Shown in pieces: positions 17,260-25,304 of a stretch of DNA of 64,000 nt (position 1 is the stretch's first letter; each line of letters starts with the position of its first letter). The notes under the pieces were generated by a model. The model did not search any database. It saw nothing but the letters and a program-made list of their open reading frames with translations, and was not told where the DNA came from. The translations under genes and the position numbers were made by a program. The DNA comes from an uncultured Ruminiclostridium sp. (GTDB lineage: Bacteria; Bacillota; Clostridia; Oscillospirales; Ruminococcaceae), in contig CANQED010000009.1 of NCBI GenBank assembly GCA_947594425.1, positions 35,837-99,836 on the forward strand. The letters are read 5' to 3'.

Positions 17260-18465
17260 TCAGATATCGGTATTGTATACGACCGGGTCCTCGCCGTTTA
17301 TGCCCAAGACGGCGGTATAACTTTCCGAGCCGCCGCGTATTTGCAGGACAAAAAGGTCCATATTAGGGATAAATTCCACCCAACTGATAAACGGGTCGGA
17401 CATATCCGCATAGCCGACGACGGTATAGCTGTCGGCGGCCGTAAAGTCGACAAGCAGGGCCTTTTCTTTAGTGTCGAGGTCGAGCTTATACAGCTTAGAC
17501 GGGTCGTCCTCGGGAAGATAGGCTACGCTGTTATCGCTCTCTATAAGCACAATGCGGTAAGAATTTATCTCGCCTATCTCCTGTATATCGCCGCCCGACA
17601 TATCGGTGCTGATAAGCTTTGTGCCGTCCGTCCCGTACAGCCTGTCGTTGTGGTATAATGTATACTTTAGCTCGGGGCAAATCTCGACCGTCCCCGCCGC
17701 AAGGTCTATCTTGACAATATCGCCCCTCGTGGACTGGGCGAGCAATATATTTTTATCCCCGGTGGTGTGGTACGAGCCCATTGTCGTCCCCTCGGGAGCC
17801 TCGATAGGCTGTACGAGCAATTCTCCTCCGTAGCCGAGCTTAAATATATAGTTGGGGCCTTGGCAGAAAATGCCGTCCTCTACGCAAAAGCCGAGCGTAA
17901 ACGCTCCCCTGTCGCCGTAATTCTCCTTTTCAAAGTCGTTGGTATAGGTATTGCGGTAAAGCTCCCGTGTCTCGCCGTCTTTCATATACATAAGGCTGTG
18001 ATAATTGTCGTCGGTGGCGTCGGGGTCGCCCTCATACTTTTGTGTAAAGATAAATCCCCCGTCATACGGAATATAGATATCGCCGCAGTCTAAAATACGC
18101 GCATAGCACTCATCGGTATTATGCTGACAGCCGGGCTTGGTGCAGACATTAGCGACGGTGTGGTCTTTGGCGTTTATCGCAAATTGCTGCATGTAGACAT
18201 TCACCCCGTCAGAGGACATAGTAGCCGCTTGCGTCCTTATGTCGAGAGAGGTACCCGTGGGGAATTGCGGGGCGGAATTATCGGCGGAGCTTTCAGCAGA
18301 TGTGTCCGCATTATCACTGTCAGTGTCCGAGGAGGTGTCCGCTTGCGCGGCGGAGCTATCGGCGGAGCTTTCAGCGTCGGAAATGGCTGTACTATCGCTG
18401 TCGGAGCCCGAGCAGGAGGTGAGCAAAAGCAAGGAGGATAAGATAACGGCAAATAACTTTTTCAT
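17260..18465 (-). CDS. propeller-like lipoprotein with Ser/Asp-rich tether
   Basis: A secreted lipoprotein of about 401 aa. Seen: signal peptide with lipobox LLTSC (about 17-21), a ~45-residue low-complexity Ser/Asp/Ala linker (about 22-68), then a beta-rich domain starting with a CTKPGCQHN motif like that of the neighbouring lipoprotein. The paralogue lacks the long linker. Start codons at 18468 and 18465 are adjacent; the second fits the GAAAGGG site better. The gene has its own promoter and its own duplicated terminator, so it is transcribed separately from the exporter operon. The function is unknown; surface sensing or binding is a guess. Confidence 0.75.
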   Translation of the reverse strand: MKKLFAVILSSLLLLTSCSGSDSDSTAISDAESSADSSAAQADTSSDTDSDNADTSAESSADNSAPQFPTGTSLDIRTQAATMSSDGVNVYMQQFAINAKDHTVANVCTKPGCQHNTDECYARILDCGDIYIPYDGGFIFTQKYEGDPDATDDNYHSLMYMKDGETRELYRNTYTNDFEKENYGDRGAFTLGFCVEDGIFCQGPNYIFKLGYGGELLVQPIEAPEGTTMGSYHTTGDKNILLAQSTRGDIVKIDLAAGTVEICPELKYTLYHNDRLYGTDGTKLISTDMSGGDIQEIGEINSYRIVLIESDNSVAYLPEDDPSKLYKLDLDTKEKALLVDFTAADSYTVVGYADMSDPFISWVEFIPNMDLFVLQIRGGSESYTAVLGINGEDPVVYNTDI

Positions 18466-18510
18466 CATTTTCCCTTTCGCAAAAGTATTATTTCGCTTTG
18501 TATTGATATA

Positions 18511-18539
18511 ATTATAGACTATAGCGGTGGATTTGTCAA
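18511..18539 (-). promoter_or_regulatory. promoter of the linker lipoprotein gene
   Basis: Consensus TTGACA (18534-18539), 17-bp spacer, TATAAT (18511-18516), 43 bp before the start codon. Confidence 0.85.
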
Positions 18540-18557
18540 CGGGGCATAAATAAAGCG

Positions 18558-18580
18558 ATCGGCGAGAAATCCCCGCCGAT
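18558..18580 (-). terminator. terminator of the toxin-antitoxin operon
   Basis: ATCGGCG (18558-18564) pairs with CGCCGAT (18574-18580). On the minus strand it is followed by CGCTTTATTT. It lies 28 bases past the antitoxin stop. Confidence 0.7.
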
Positions 18581-18608
18581 TACTAAATCGTATTTACTGT
18601 GCGCGCCG

Positions 18609-18806
18609 CTAATCCCAATTTATTTTATCGTGGTCTACGGTCGCGCCCCGCTCGTATTCGTCCCGCGCCGCGGCTATCGCCTTTAGGTCGTCCTCGGTCG
18701 CTGCGTCGTCCGGCAAAAATCTCTTTGCTATCTCAAAAAGTAAAAGCTGCTCCTGCTCCGGCAGGCTGTCTATTACGTCTACAAGCATATTTCTGATAGG
18801 TGACAT
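18609..18806 (-). CDS. putative antitoxin of RelE-type pair
   Basis: A small acidic protein of 65 aa. Seen: an N-terminal stretch (MSPIRNMLVDVIDSLPEQEQ) that looks helical, and a C-terminal RDEYERGATVDHDKINWD segment of the sort that wraps around RelE-like toxins (RelB/Phd-type tails). It begins two bases after the toxin stop with AAGGGGG seven bases upstream, so the two are co-translated. The pair is in toxin-first order, the reverse of most RelBE operons. The antitoxin call rests mainly on pairing. Confidence 0.75.
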   Translation of the reverse strand: MSPIRNMLVDVIDSLPEQEQLLLFEIAKRFLPDDAATEDDLKAIAAARDEYERGATVDHDKINWD

Positions 18807-18808
18807 AT

Positions 18809-19051
18809 TTAAACCCCCTTGTATACCTCGCCTCGAGGGGCGATTTTTTCAATCAATATTATATCCTTTTCGGGATATGAAAATAATATGCGCCAGTCCC
18901 CTACTCGCAGTCTATAACTCCCCTTGCTGCCTTGCAGGGGCTTAACGTCGCCGCTCGGCAAGCCCTCAACAGCCGCTTTAATTCGCTGCTTAGTAGGTCT
19001 GTCCATTCTTTCAATAGCTTTAACCGCTTGCTTTGAATATGTGATACTCAT
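18809..19051 (-). CDS. RelE/ParE-family toxin
   Basis: An 80-aa protein of the RelE/ParE superfamily. Seen: MSITYSKQAVKAIERMD at the N-terminus, KQRIKAAVEGLP, a KPLQGSKGSYRLRVGDWRIL strand-turn-strand core with the conserved RLRVGDWRILF, and a basic I-APRGEVYK tail. Known members are ribosome-dependent mRNA interferases or gyrase poisons; which one applies here cannot be said. First gene of the two-gene operon, preceded by TATAAT-type -10 sequences at 19071-19081 and by three direct repeats that may be the operator. Confidence 0.85.
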   Translation of the reverse strand: MSITYSKQAVKAIERMDRPTKQRIKAAVEGLPSGDVKPLQGSKGSYRLRVGDWRILFSYPEKDIILIEKIAPRGEVYKGV

Positions 19052-19098
19052 TTACTGATACACCCCACTAATTATATTATATCACCTTTTAAGCTGAT

Positions 19099-19166
19099 AA
19101 TCTACCGTAAGATTATACAAAAAATCTGCCGTAAGACCGTATAATTTACCGATTTATCTGCCATAA
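19099..19166 (-). promoter_or_regulatory. direct-repeat operator candidate upstream of toxin-antitoxin genes
   Basis: TCTTACGGTAGATT (19099-19112) and TCTTACGGCAGATT (19123-19136) on the minus strand are spaced exactly 24 bp. A weaker third copy TTATGGCAGAT ends at 19156-19166. The first overlaps the -35 region of the toxin promoter. Autoregulation by the toxin-antitoxin complex is the natural reading, but it is inferred. Confidence 0.55.
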
Positions 19167-19254
19167 AAAAGTATAATTCAATAATGAACAGGCACCAATA
19201 GCGCACCACACCGTCAATTTCTCGCAAACAAAAAACGCCCCGAATAAACAAAAA

Positions 19255-19277
19255 ACGCCCCGAGAACTTCGGGACGT
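19255..19277 (-). terminator. terminator of tRNA-Pro
   Basis: The minus-strand stem ACGTCCCGA/TCGGGGCGT is followed by TTTTTTG. The second arm plus U-tract (CGGGGCGTTTTTTG) is repeated just downstream at about 19229-19242, a partial tandem duplication. Confidence 0.8.
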
Positions 19278-19299
19278 TAATGTTGCCGGTCTGACCGGC

Positions 19300-19376
19300 T
19301 GGTCTGAGTGACAGGATTTGAACCTGCGGCCTCTACCACCCCAAGGTAGCGCGCTACCAATCTGCGCCACACCCAG
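19300..19376 (-). tRNA. tRNA-Pro (GGG), CCA encoded
   Basis: A 77-nt cloverleaf. The acceptor CTGGGTG pairs with CACTCAG (one G-U), the D stem is GCGC/GCGC, the anticodon stem CTACC/GGTAG closes loop TTGGGGT giving anticodon GGG, and the T stem GCAGG/CCTGT closes loop TTCAAAT. Discriminator A and CCA are encoded. It is followed by a strong terminator. No partial duplicate that would mark an integrated element was seen next to it. Confidence 0.95.
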
Positions 19377-19387
19377 ATAACGTATCT

Positions 19388-19416
19388 ATTATATACTTTT
19401 TTTGTCGGTTTGTCAA
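19388..19416 (-). promoter_or_regulatory. promoter of tRNA-Pro
   Basis: Consensus TTGACA (19411-19416), 17-bp spacer, TATAAT (19388-19393), 12 bp before the tRNA 5' end. Confidence 0.9.
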
Positions 19417-19540
19417 GGGGTTTTTTTAATTTTTCTCCTATTTGCAAAAAATTTGTCTGTATCAAGTTATATCACCCCTCCCTGCGCAAAAAAGCCAAAT
19501 AATAAATTTGTACGTTTATTATTTTCGGCTAAAAACGCTT

Positions 19541-19569
19541 TTGATATTTTTGCTTAAAAATGCTAAAAT
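19541..19569 (+). promoter_or_regulatory. promoter of DUF2798 gene
   Basis: TTGATA (19541-19546), 17-bp spacer, TAAAAT (19564-19569), about 27 nt of leader to the ATG at 19603. Confidence 0.75.
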
Positions 19570-19602
19570 ATCAAAGTAAAATTATCAAAGAGAGGTAAAT
19601 CT

Positions 19603-20184
19603 ATGCCACAGACAAAATTTGAAAGAATGGTGTTTGCGTTTATAACGGTGCTTATTACAGTACACGCTTATGTGTTCTACAGCCTGTATGTGATAAACGG
19701 CGACACCTTTATGGCGCTTACGGGCGAGACGGGCGTGCTGCGCGCCATCGACGCTATGGGAGGCGTGTCGGTGCTCGGCAGAGGGGTGCCGATATGGTGC
19801 GTCGTGCTTATCGAGTTTATCCTTGCTTATACGCTTGAATTGACGCTCGGAAGTCCCTTATCATTTAAGCTCGTGTGCCGTGTTATGCAGCCGCAAAGCG
19901 TCAACCCCGCGATATTTGAAACGGCGATAATCACCGCCACGGTCGGCATTATGTGCCCCGCTATGAGCTTCCTTGCGGCTGTATTGTACTACCCTTACGC
20001 GACGGTCGACTTTAACCTGCTGACGCTGCTTGCCAACTGGCTTAAGCTGATATGCTATAATCTCCCGTTCGCGTTCTTCTCTCAGCTTATCTTTATCCAG
20101 CCGTTTGTACGCACGGTGTTTAAGGTTATTTTCAGGCGGAAAAAATCGGTGGCGCTCGACGCCGCGCAGTATTCCGAGACATAA
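19603..20184 (+). CDS. DUF2798-family membrane protein
   Basis: A 193-aa protein with four hydrophobic segments (about 9-28, 65-82, 105-130, 150-172), consistent with two tandem DUF2798 units of two helices each. Seen: the FERMVFAFITVLITVHAYVFY opening characteristic of this family, and GTTAL-like small-residue helices. The ATG follows GAGAGG. Family members are uncharacterised inner-membrane proteins. The gene is monocistronic, between its own promoter and the structured repeat at 20204-20459. Confidence 0.8.
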   Translation: MPQTKFERMVFAFITVLITVHAYVFYSLYVINGDTFMALTGETGVLRAIDAMGGVSVLGRGVPIWCVVLIEFILAYTLELTLGSPLSFKLVCRVMQPQSVNPAIFETAIITATVGIMCPAMSFLAAVLYYPYATVDFNLLTLLANWLKLICYNLPFAFFSQLIFIQPFVRTVFKVIFRRKKSVALDAAQYSET

Positions 20185-20203
20185 AAGCTTACAGACAGCA
20201 AAC

Positions 20204-20459
20204 CCGCCCGACGTACTTACACATCGGGCGGCCAGCTTGTCGAAAAACCCTCCCTATGGGTCGGATTTTCCGACAAGCTGCCAAAAAATCGACCACCCGC
20301 TGTAGCGGGTTTCCTCGATTTTGCCGCTCTGCGAGCGGCTTTTATCTAAACTTGAGGGTGAAAACCCTGATGATTTTCCCCTCAAACTCCTCTTTCCTTC
20401 CGCTTTATATCGACCTTTTTCTACAGACTGACCGCCCGACGTACTACAACATCGGGCGG
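20204..20459. repeat. structured interspersed repeat, copy A, flanked by a duplicated hairpin
   Basis: The core 20233-20412 matches, inverted, the sequence at 44866-45048 along nearly its whole length and part of 44369-44461. It folds into at least four hairpins, including one with AGCTTGTCG arms, CCCGCTGTAGCGGG, and GCCGCTCTGCGAGCGGC. On both sides lies an almost identical CCGCCCGA...TCGGGCGG hairpin (20204-20231 and 20432-20459). The right one can terminate the DUF2798 transcript and the convergent flotillin transcript. No convincing coding frame. Confidence 0.8.
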
Positions 20460-20478
20460 TTGCTTTTATATCAAATTA

Positions 20479-21867
20479 TCACCTATCAAGCTCTGCGGGG
20501 GCGGTATCGGGCGTTTTTTCTCCGAGGAATTTCGGCAGATCCATACCCGCCTGATTGAACATCTCGCCCATTGGCGGGATAGCCTTAAGCATACCGCTCA
20601 GAAAGTCTGCGGTAGCGGTCTTGCCGTCCTTGTTCGAGCCGCCGTCCCATACGGTGACCTTGTCTATCTTGATATTCTTGATAGCCTCGACCTGTATGCG
20701 CATAAGCTCTTCCATATTGTTCGCGATAATGAGCCTTATCGCCTTGTCCGCGTCGCCGCCTGCGGCGTTTACTAACTGCTGCATACCTGCGGCCTGCTTG
20801 CTGAGTATCTCTTGAGCGCCCTTTGCCTGAGCCTCCATCTTGGCGTACAGTGCGTCGGCCTCACCTTGTGCGGTGCGGCGGGCTACCTCGGCCTTAGCCT
20901 CGGCCTCTATCTCCGCCTGCTCTTTGGCTATCTTAGCCTTAACTATAATGTCAGCCTGTTGGGTAGCGGTCTCTAGGGCGGCACGGGTCTGCTCGGCTTG
21001 CTGCTCGGCTACGTATGCCTCTTCCTTAGCCTTAGCCGCCTGAACCGCCTCAGCGGCGGTAGCTATGCGCATAGACTCCGCCTCGCGCTCTCTTCTTAAC
21101 GCCTCGGACTGGGCTATCTCTATCTTGGACTCGTTCTCGCCCTTGATGGCGGAGGCGTTCGCGGCGGCGACCTGGATACGCTGGTCTCTGCGGGCGTTAG
21201 CTTGACCTATCTCACCGTCGCGGTCCTTTTCGGCGACGGATTTCTTAGCGTCGTTTATCGCCTTTGCGGCGGCCTCTTTACCGAGAGCCTCGATATAGCC
21301 CGACTCGTCGTTGATGTCAGTGAGGTTAACGTTTATCAGCCTAAGCCCTATCTTTTTGAGCTCAATTTCGACGTTGTTCGACACCGCCACGAGGAATTTA
21401 TCGCGGTCGGCGTTAATTTCTTCTATCTCCATTGTCGCGATAACAAGACGCAGCTGACCGAGTATGATATCCTTGGCGAGCTCCTGTATCTCGTTCATCT
21501 TAAGCCCGAGCAGGCGCTCTGCGGCGTTTTGCATAATGCTCGGCTCGGTGGAAATGCCCACGGTGAACCTCGACGGTACGTCTACGCGTATATTCTGCTT
21601 AGAAAGCGCGTTTTTAAGGTCGACGTTCAGCGAAATGGGCGTTAAGTCCATAAACTGATAGGACTGCAGTATCGGCAGGATAAACGCCGCGCCGCCGTGT
21701 ATGCACTTAGCGCTGCGCGCCTGTCCGTTGTGGTCGCTGCCGACCTTACCGTAGATGACAAGTATCTTGTCCGACGGACACTTGCGATAGCGCGACAGTA
21801 TGCCCATGATTAGGGCAAAAAGTATCACCGCGATAACGCATATTCCTATTAAGATCTCGGGTCGCAT
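20479..21867 (-). CDS. flotillin-family membrane scaffold protein
   Basis: A 462-aa protein. Seen: an N-terminal transmembrane/hairpin segment (about 4-24), an SPFH/PHB domain (about 30-190, with PSRFTVGISTEPSIMQNAAERLLGL), and a long Ala/Glu/Lys-rich coiled coil with repeated EA motifs (about 200-350). The C-terminal region (IKIDKVTVWDGG) is typical of FloT/YuaG. Flotillins organise membrane microdomains and oligomerise through the coiled coil. The gene lies 12 bases after the NfeD gene, matching the B. subtilis yuaF-yuaG arrangement. Confidence 0.92.
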   Translation of the reverse strand: MRPEILIGICVIAVILFALIMGILSRYRKCPSDKILVIYGKVGSDHNGQARSAKCIHGGAAFILPILQSYQFMDLTPISLNVDLKNALSKQNIRVDVPSRFTVGISTEPSIMQNAAERLLGLKMNEIQELAKDIILGQLRLVIATMEIEEINADRDKFLVAVSNNVEIELKKIGLRLINVNLTDINDESGYIEALGKEAAAKAINDAKKSVAEKDRDGEIGQANARRDQRIQVAAANASAIKGENESKIEIAQSEALRREREAESMRIATAAEAVQAAKAKEEAYVAEQQAEQTRAALETATQQADIIVKAKIAKEQAEIEAEAKAEVARRTAQGEADALYAKMEAQAKGAQEILSKQAAGMQQLVNAAGGDADKAIRLIIANNMEELMRIQVEAIKNIKIDKVTVWDGGSNKDGKTATADFLSGMLKAIPPMGEMFNQAGMDLPKFLGEKTPDTAPAELDR

Positions 21868-21879
21868 AAAAAATCCTCC

Positions 21880-22527
21880 TTATGTATCCTTTTCTACCAC
21901 GAGCACATCGCCGCGTATATCTGTCACGCGTATCGCGGTGCCCGTGGGGATAGTCGTTTGTTCGTCGGTCACGGCGGAGAGCTCGATAAACCTCTCTCCC
22001 GAGGTGACGGTGACCTTTCCCTGCCCCTGCCCTAAGGGCGGTATGGGGATATAGACGCTGCCCTTCTCCCCTAGCAGCTTTTTAAGGTCGATATTGCCGC
22101 TCTGCGCAAGGCGCGCGGTAAGCTGGATAAGCTTAGCCACCCCGAGCATAGCCGCCGCCCCGAGCACAAGCCCTATGATTATGGCAAGAGCGAGGTGCAG
22201 CTTTAGCGACAGGCAGATTATGCCCACCCAGCTGAACACGCACAAGAACGTCATAATACCCTGGATGGTAAATATTTGCATTACGCCGAAGTCGGTCGGG
22301 TTGCTGCCGTCAGTTATGTCAATGTCCGTGCCGGTGTCGGGGGTATCGGATATATCGGGGATATCGAGGTCCAGCCCCGAGGTGTCGCTTACGTCCACAC
22401 CCGCGCCGCCGTCGCCCATGCCTACCATTATCATTATCGCCTGTATAATAATGATAAGCGTCGAGGGTATAGCTATACAGTAAAATATCTGCTGTGCAAG
22501 CTCAAGCGAGTTCCACCAATCAAGCAT
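21880..22527 (-). CDS. NfeD-family membrane protein (YuaF-like)
   Basis: A 215-aa protein. Seen: an N-terminal helix (about 13-35), an acidic low-complexity Asp/Ser/Thr/Gly loop (about 38-75) of DxSD and DTPD type, two or three further helices (about 83-140), and a C-terminal soluble OB-fold-like domain (about 148-213: GEKGSVYIPIPPLGQGQGKVTV ... GTAIRVTDIRGDVLVVEK). NfeD proteins are flotillin partners and the gene sits directly before flotillin. Role: membrane-domain assembly, inferred from family and context. Confidence 0.88.
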   Translation of the reverse strand: MLDWWNSLELAQQIFYCIAIPSTLIIIIQAIMIMVGMGDGGAGVDVSDTSGLDLDIPDISDTPDTGTDIDITDGSNPTDFGVMQIFTIQGIMTFLCVFSWVGIICLSLKLHLALAIIIGLVLGAAAMLGVAKLIQLTARLAQSGNIDLKKLLGEKGSVYIPIPPLGQGQGKVTVTSGERFIELSAVTDEQTTIPTGTAIRVTDIRGDVLVVEKDT

Positions 22528-22540
22528 AATTTCACCCCAT

Positions 22541-23137
22541 TTACTTATAATAGTACCCTAACGTCAGCAGGATAAGAAAGCTCTTGTCGGACAGCACCCA
22601 CTCCTCGTCGGTGTACCTAAACTCTATCTCGACCTCGTACGGCTCGGACTTAAGGCTCATATCGCCCACGACGGAGTTAATATACTCCATCTGCGCGTCA
22701 AAGTCGTTTTTCAGCCCGTTGTTTATGTCCGAGTCGGTCAGCTCGTTGAATTTGTCCATATCAAGCGAGGTAAAAGTCCCCTTTACCACCGCCGAGCGGT
22801 CCTCATAGTCGAGATCTTCTTCAAGCTTAGTATAAGTCACGTAGCTGTCGAAAAGCTTATACATAGTGTCCGAGTATGTGTCCGTCCACTCGGCATTGTA
22901 GGCAGTCTTAGTATCGTCAAAGTACAGCTGCATACTGTACGGCGAAAAGCTGCGGCAGTAATAGGCGAGCGCGTCGTACTCTTTAGCCTTAGCGAGCGAG
23001 AATATGCGCTCTACTATCTGGCGGGGAGAGAGCGACACCTCCTCGGTGGCCTTTTCCTCCTTGCAGGAGGACAGTATACCCACCATAAGCACCACAGCCA
23101 TGATAAGCGCCGACAGCCTTATATGCGTCTTTGTCAT
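22541..23137 (-). CDS. lipoprotein, first gene of the flotillin operon
   Basis: A 198-aa secreted lipoprotein with lipobox GILSSC (about 20-25), a charged KEEKATEE linker and a single mixed alpha/beta domain of about 165 aa that resembles NTF2-like or DUF4878-type lipoproteins in shape (Y-rich helix, then beta strands ending EEWVLSDKSFLILLTLGYYYK). I do not recognise the family with certainty. Thirteen bases separate it from the NfeD gene, so it is co-transcribed with the flotillin pair and may act at the same membrane domains. Confidence 0.75.
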   Translation of the reverse strand: MTKTHIRLSALIMAVVLMVGILSSCKEEKATEEVSLSPRQIVERIFSLAKAKEYDALAYYCRSFSPYSMQLYFDDTKTAYNAEWTDTYSDTMYKLFDSYVTYTKLEEDLDYEDRSAVVKGTFTSLDMDKFNELTDSDINNGLKNDFDAQMEYINSVVGDMSLKSEPYEVEIEFRYTDEEWVLSDKSFLILLTLGYYYK

Positions 23138-23184
23138 TTATGTCACCTTTCGTCTATTCTAAAGTGTAATTATTATTTACCTTA

Positions 23185-23212
23185 ATTATACCATACTTAC
23201 GATAAATGTCAA
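23185..23212 (-). promoter_or_regulatory. promoter of lipoprotein-NfeD-flotillin operon
   Basis: TTGACA (23207-23212), 16-bp spacer, TATAAT (23185-23190). Confidence 0.8.
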
Positions 23213-23333
23213 TATTATTAGGGTCACAAATTAAAAAATCGTCAGTATGTACATCATTTGCGCCGACATTTTGTGCATAATAGAGAAAATCGGCGGTTTC
23301 GGCATAAAATACGGGGAAAAGGCCGCACAGCTA

Positions 23334-23362
23334 TTGATTTTCTCCGCGCTTTCTGCTAAAAT
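23334..23362 (+). promoter_or_regulatory. promoter of XRE regulator gene
   Basis: TTGATT (23334-23339), 17-bp spacer, TAAAAT (23357-23362), about 53 nt of leader. Divergent from the flotillin operon promoter. Confidence 0.65.
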
Positions 23363-23421
23363 CAAGATAAGGGTAAATTTTATTTACGATATAGGTAACA
23401 AGGGCGAAAGGCGGTGGAGAT

Positions 23422-23937
23422 GTGAACGCGGAGATATTGGGAAAGAGAATTAAAGAGGCTCGCCTTAAGCGAAAGATGACGCAGTCGGAGCTTGTGGGGG
23501 ACTTTATCACCCGCAATATGCTAAGCCGCATAGAGAGCGGTAACGCCTACCCCTCGGTAAAGACGCTCGAGTACCTCGCGCAGCGGCTCGATATCCCTTT
23601 CGGTCAGCTTATGGAGCAGGCGCAGGACGACCACACCGACGACCCGCAGCTCGACATCCTGATAAGGGCTAAGCAAAGCTATTTAGCCGAAGATTATCCC
23701 GCGTGTGAAGAGCTCGCGGGGCGGCTAGAGGGCGGGGCTCTCTCAGACGAGGCTGCCGCGCTGAAGGCTCGCTGCCGTATAGCCTCAGCCAAAATGCACG
23801 AGCAGTCGGGCGAGCTGCGCGACGCGATAACCGACGCCGAGCTTGCGCTAAAATACGCCGACGTGGGCGTGTATTCTTCCCGCGAGATAAAGACCGAGGC
23901 GGTGCTGCTGCTAGACCGCGCGGCGGAGAAGATATAG
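23422..23937 (+). CDS. XRE-family regulator with TPR-like C-terminal domain
   Basis: A 171-aa protein starting at GTG with GGTGGAGAT just upstream. Seen: an XRE helix-turn-helix (about 5-60: GKRIKEARLKRKMTQSELV ... NMLSRIESGNAYPSVKTLEYLA), followed by helical repeats (about 75-170) of the kind in Rgg/PlcR/AimR-type regulators. The C-terminal part is short, about three TPR-like hairpins, so peptide binding is possible but not established. Divergent from the flotillin operon and tail-to-tail with the MATE gene (8-bp gap), either of which could be its target. Confidence 0.82.
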   Translation: MNAEILGKRIKEARLKRKMTQSELVGDFITRNMLSRIESGNAYPSVKTLEYLAQRLDIPFGQLMEQAQDDHTDDPQLDILIRAKQSYLAEDYPACEELAGRLEGGALSDEAAALKARCRIASAKMHEQSGELRDAITDAELALKYADVGVYSSREIKTEAVLLLDRAAEKI

Positions 23938-23945
23938 GGCGCGGT

Positions 23946-25301
23946 TTATTTTGCCGGTACCGCGCTTTTCCTCACAAAGATAAAATAATCCACCGCGACA
24001 ACGGCGGCGCACACCAGCCATATTATAGGCTCGGTGATACATATGCCGAAGTACCCGAGAGCCGGGGCGAGGAGAGATGAGGCGACTATCTTCAGCAGCA
24101 TTTCTATCCCGCTTGCGCTGACGGGTACTATTTTTCTGCCCACGCCTTGCAAACTGCTGCGCAGTACCACCAACACGCTGAGGATAAAGAAGCACGCGGT
24201 GTTAAGCGTGATATAGCTCATAGCCGAGGAGATAACGCAGTCGTTAGCGGTGCCGGTTATCGCCTGAATAAGCGGCTTGCCGAATATCAGCGTAATTATC
24301 ACGGTAAACACGCTCCAGCACACCGCGATACCTATACCGCACTTTACGCCCTTGCGCACGCGGTCTATCTTGCCCGCGCCGAAATTTTGCCCCGAAAAGG
24401 TCGCGCTAGACATCGACACGGTCGCGATAGGCTGCATAAATATATCGTCTATCCTGCGGGCGGCGGTGTGAGCCGTCACGATATCGGTGCCGAGCGAATT
24501 AACCGCGCCCTGCAGTATCACCGACCCGACAGATACTATTGCGTACATCAGTCCCATAGACAGCCCCGTCGCCGCAAGGTCCGCCGTGAGCGCCCTGTCC
24601 CGCTTAAGATAACCCTTGTCGAATATCAGAAAGCCGCACTTCTTCTTAGCATATATAAAGCACAGCGCCACCGATAACGCCTGCGAAATCACGGTCGCTA
24701 TCGCGGCGCCCCTTACACCCATATCGAATACTTTTATAAACAGCAGATCCAGCCCGATATTAGCGGCGGAGGACACGGTGAGAAAATACAGCGGCGCGCG
24801 GCTGTTGCCGATAGCCCTCATCATCCCCGCAAGCATATTGTAGCCAATTGTAAACACCGAGCAGCCGATAATTATCGCCATATACCCCTCGGTGTCGGCG
24901 ATAATGTCGGCGGGCGTGTTAAGCGCGCTCATAAGCGGGTGCAGCCCGATAAGCCCCGCCGCCGTCAGTATGACCGCTATCGCGGCGGACAGCAGATAGG
25001 TCAGCGCGACCGCCTTTCTCATCATGTGTTCATTATCCGCGCCGAAATACCTCGCGATTATCACCGCAAAGCCGTTAGTAAGCCCTCCCGCAAAGCCGAT
25101 AAGCAGATTGCACACGGGAGCCGCCGCACCGACCGCGGCGAGCGACTTATCGCCCAAGATATTGCCGATGATGGCGGTGTCCGCGACATTGTACAGCTGC
25201 TGAAATATGTTGCCGATAAGGATAGGCAGGGCAAACAGGATAAGGCATTTAAGTATACTCCCCTCGGTAAGCGACTTTGTCTTTGCGTTTGCGATATTCA
25301 T
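23946..25301 (-). CDS. MATE-family efflux transporter
   Basis: A 451-aa protein with twelve predicted helices. Seen: the MATE/NorM-like opening LCLILFALPILIGNIFQQLYNVADTAIIG, repeated in weaker form after the midpoint (about 230-260), as expected for two six-helix halves. It exports drugs or metabolites by cation antiport. No substrate can be inferred. It follows the flavin reductase-like gene by three bases and is co-transcribed with it. It is not the DinF subtype, judging from the absence of neighbouring lexA. Confidence 0.92.
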   Translation of the reverse strand: MNIANAKTKSLTEGSILKCLILFALPILIGNIFQQLYNVADTAIIGNILGDKSLAAVGAAAPVCNLLIGFAGGLTNGFAVIIARYFGADNEHMMRKAVALTYLLSAAIAVILTAAGLIGLHPLMSALNTPADIIADTEGYMAIIIGCSVFTIGYNMLAGMMRAIGNSRAPLYFLTVSSAANIGLDLLFIKVFDMGVRGAAIATVISQALSVALCFIYAKKKCGFLIFDKGYLKRDRALTADLAATGLSMGLMYAIVSVGSVILQGAVNSLGTDIVTAHTAARRIDDIFMQPIATVSMSSATFSGQNFGAGKIDRVRKGVKCGIGIAVCWSVFTVIITLIFGKPLIQAITGTANDCVISSAMSYITLNTACFFILSVLVVLRSSLQGVGRKIVPVSASGIEMLLKIVASSLLAPALGYFGICITEPIIWLVCAAVVAVDYFIFVRKSAVPAK

Positions 25302-25304
25302 ACC

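Noticed and set aside
18121..18452. Gly/Arg- and Pro-rich ORFs opposite the Ser/Asp linker
   Set aside because: They are frame shadows of the repetitive lipoprotein tether.
19300..19376. tRNA-Pro as attachment site of an integrated element
   Set aside because: No duplicated tRNA 3' end and no integrase gene were found in the window.
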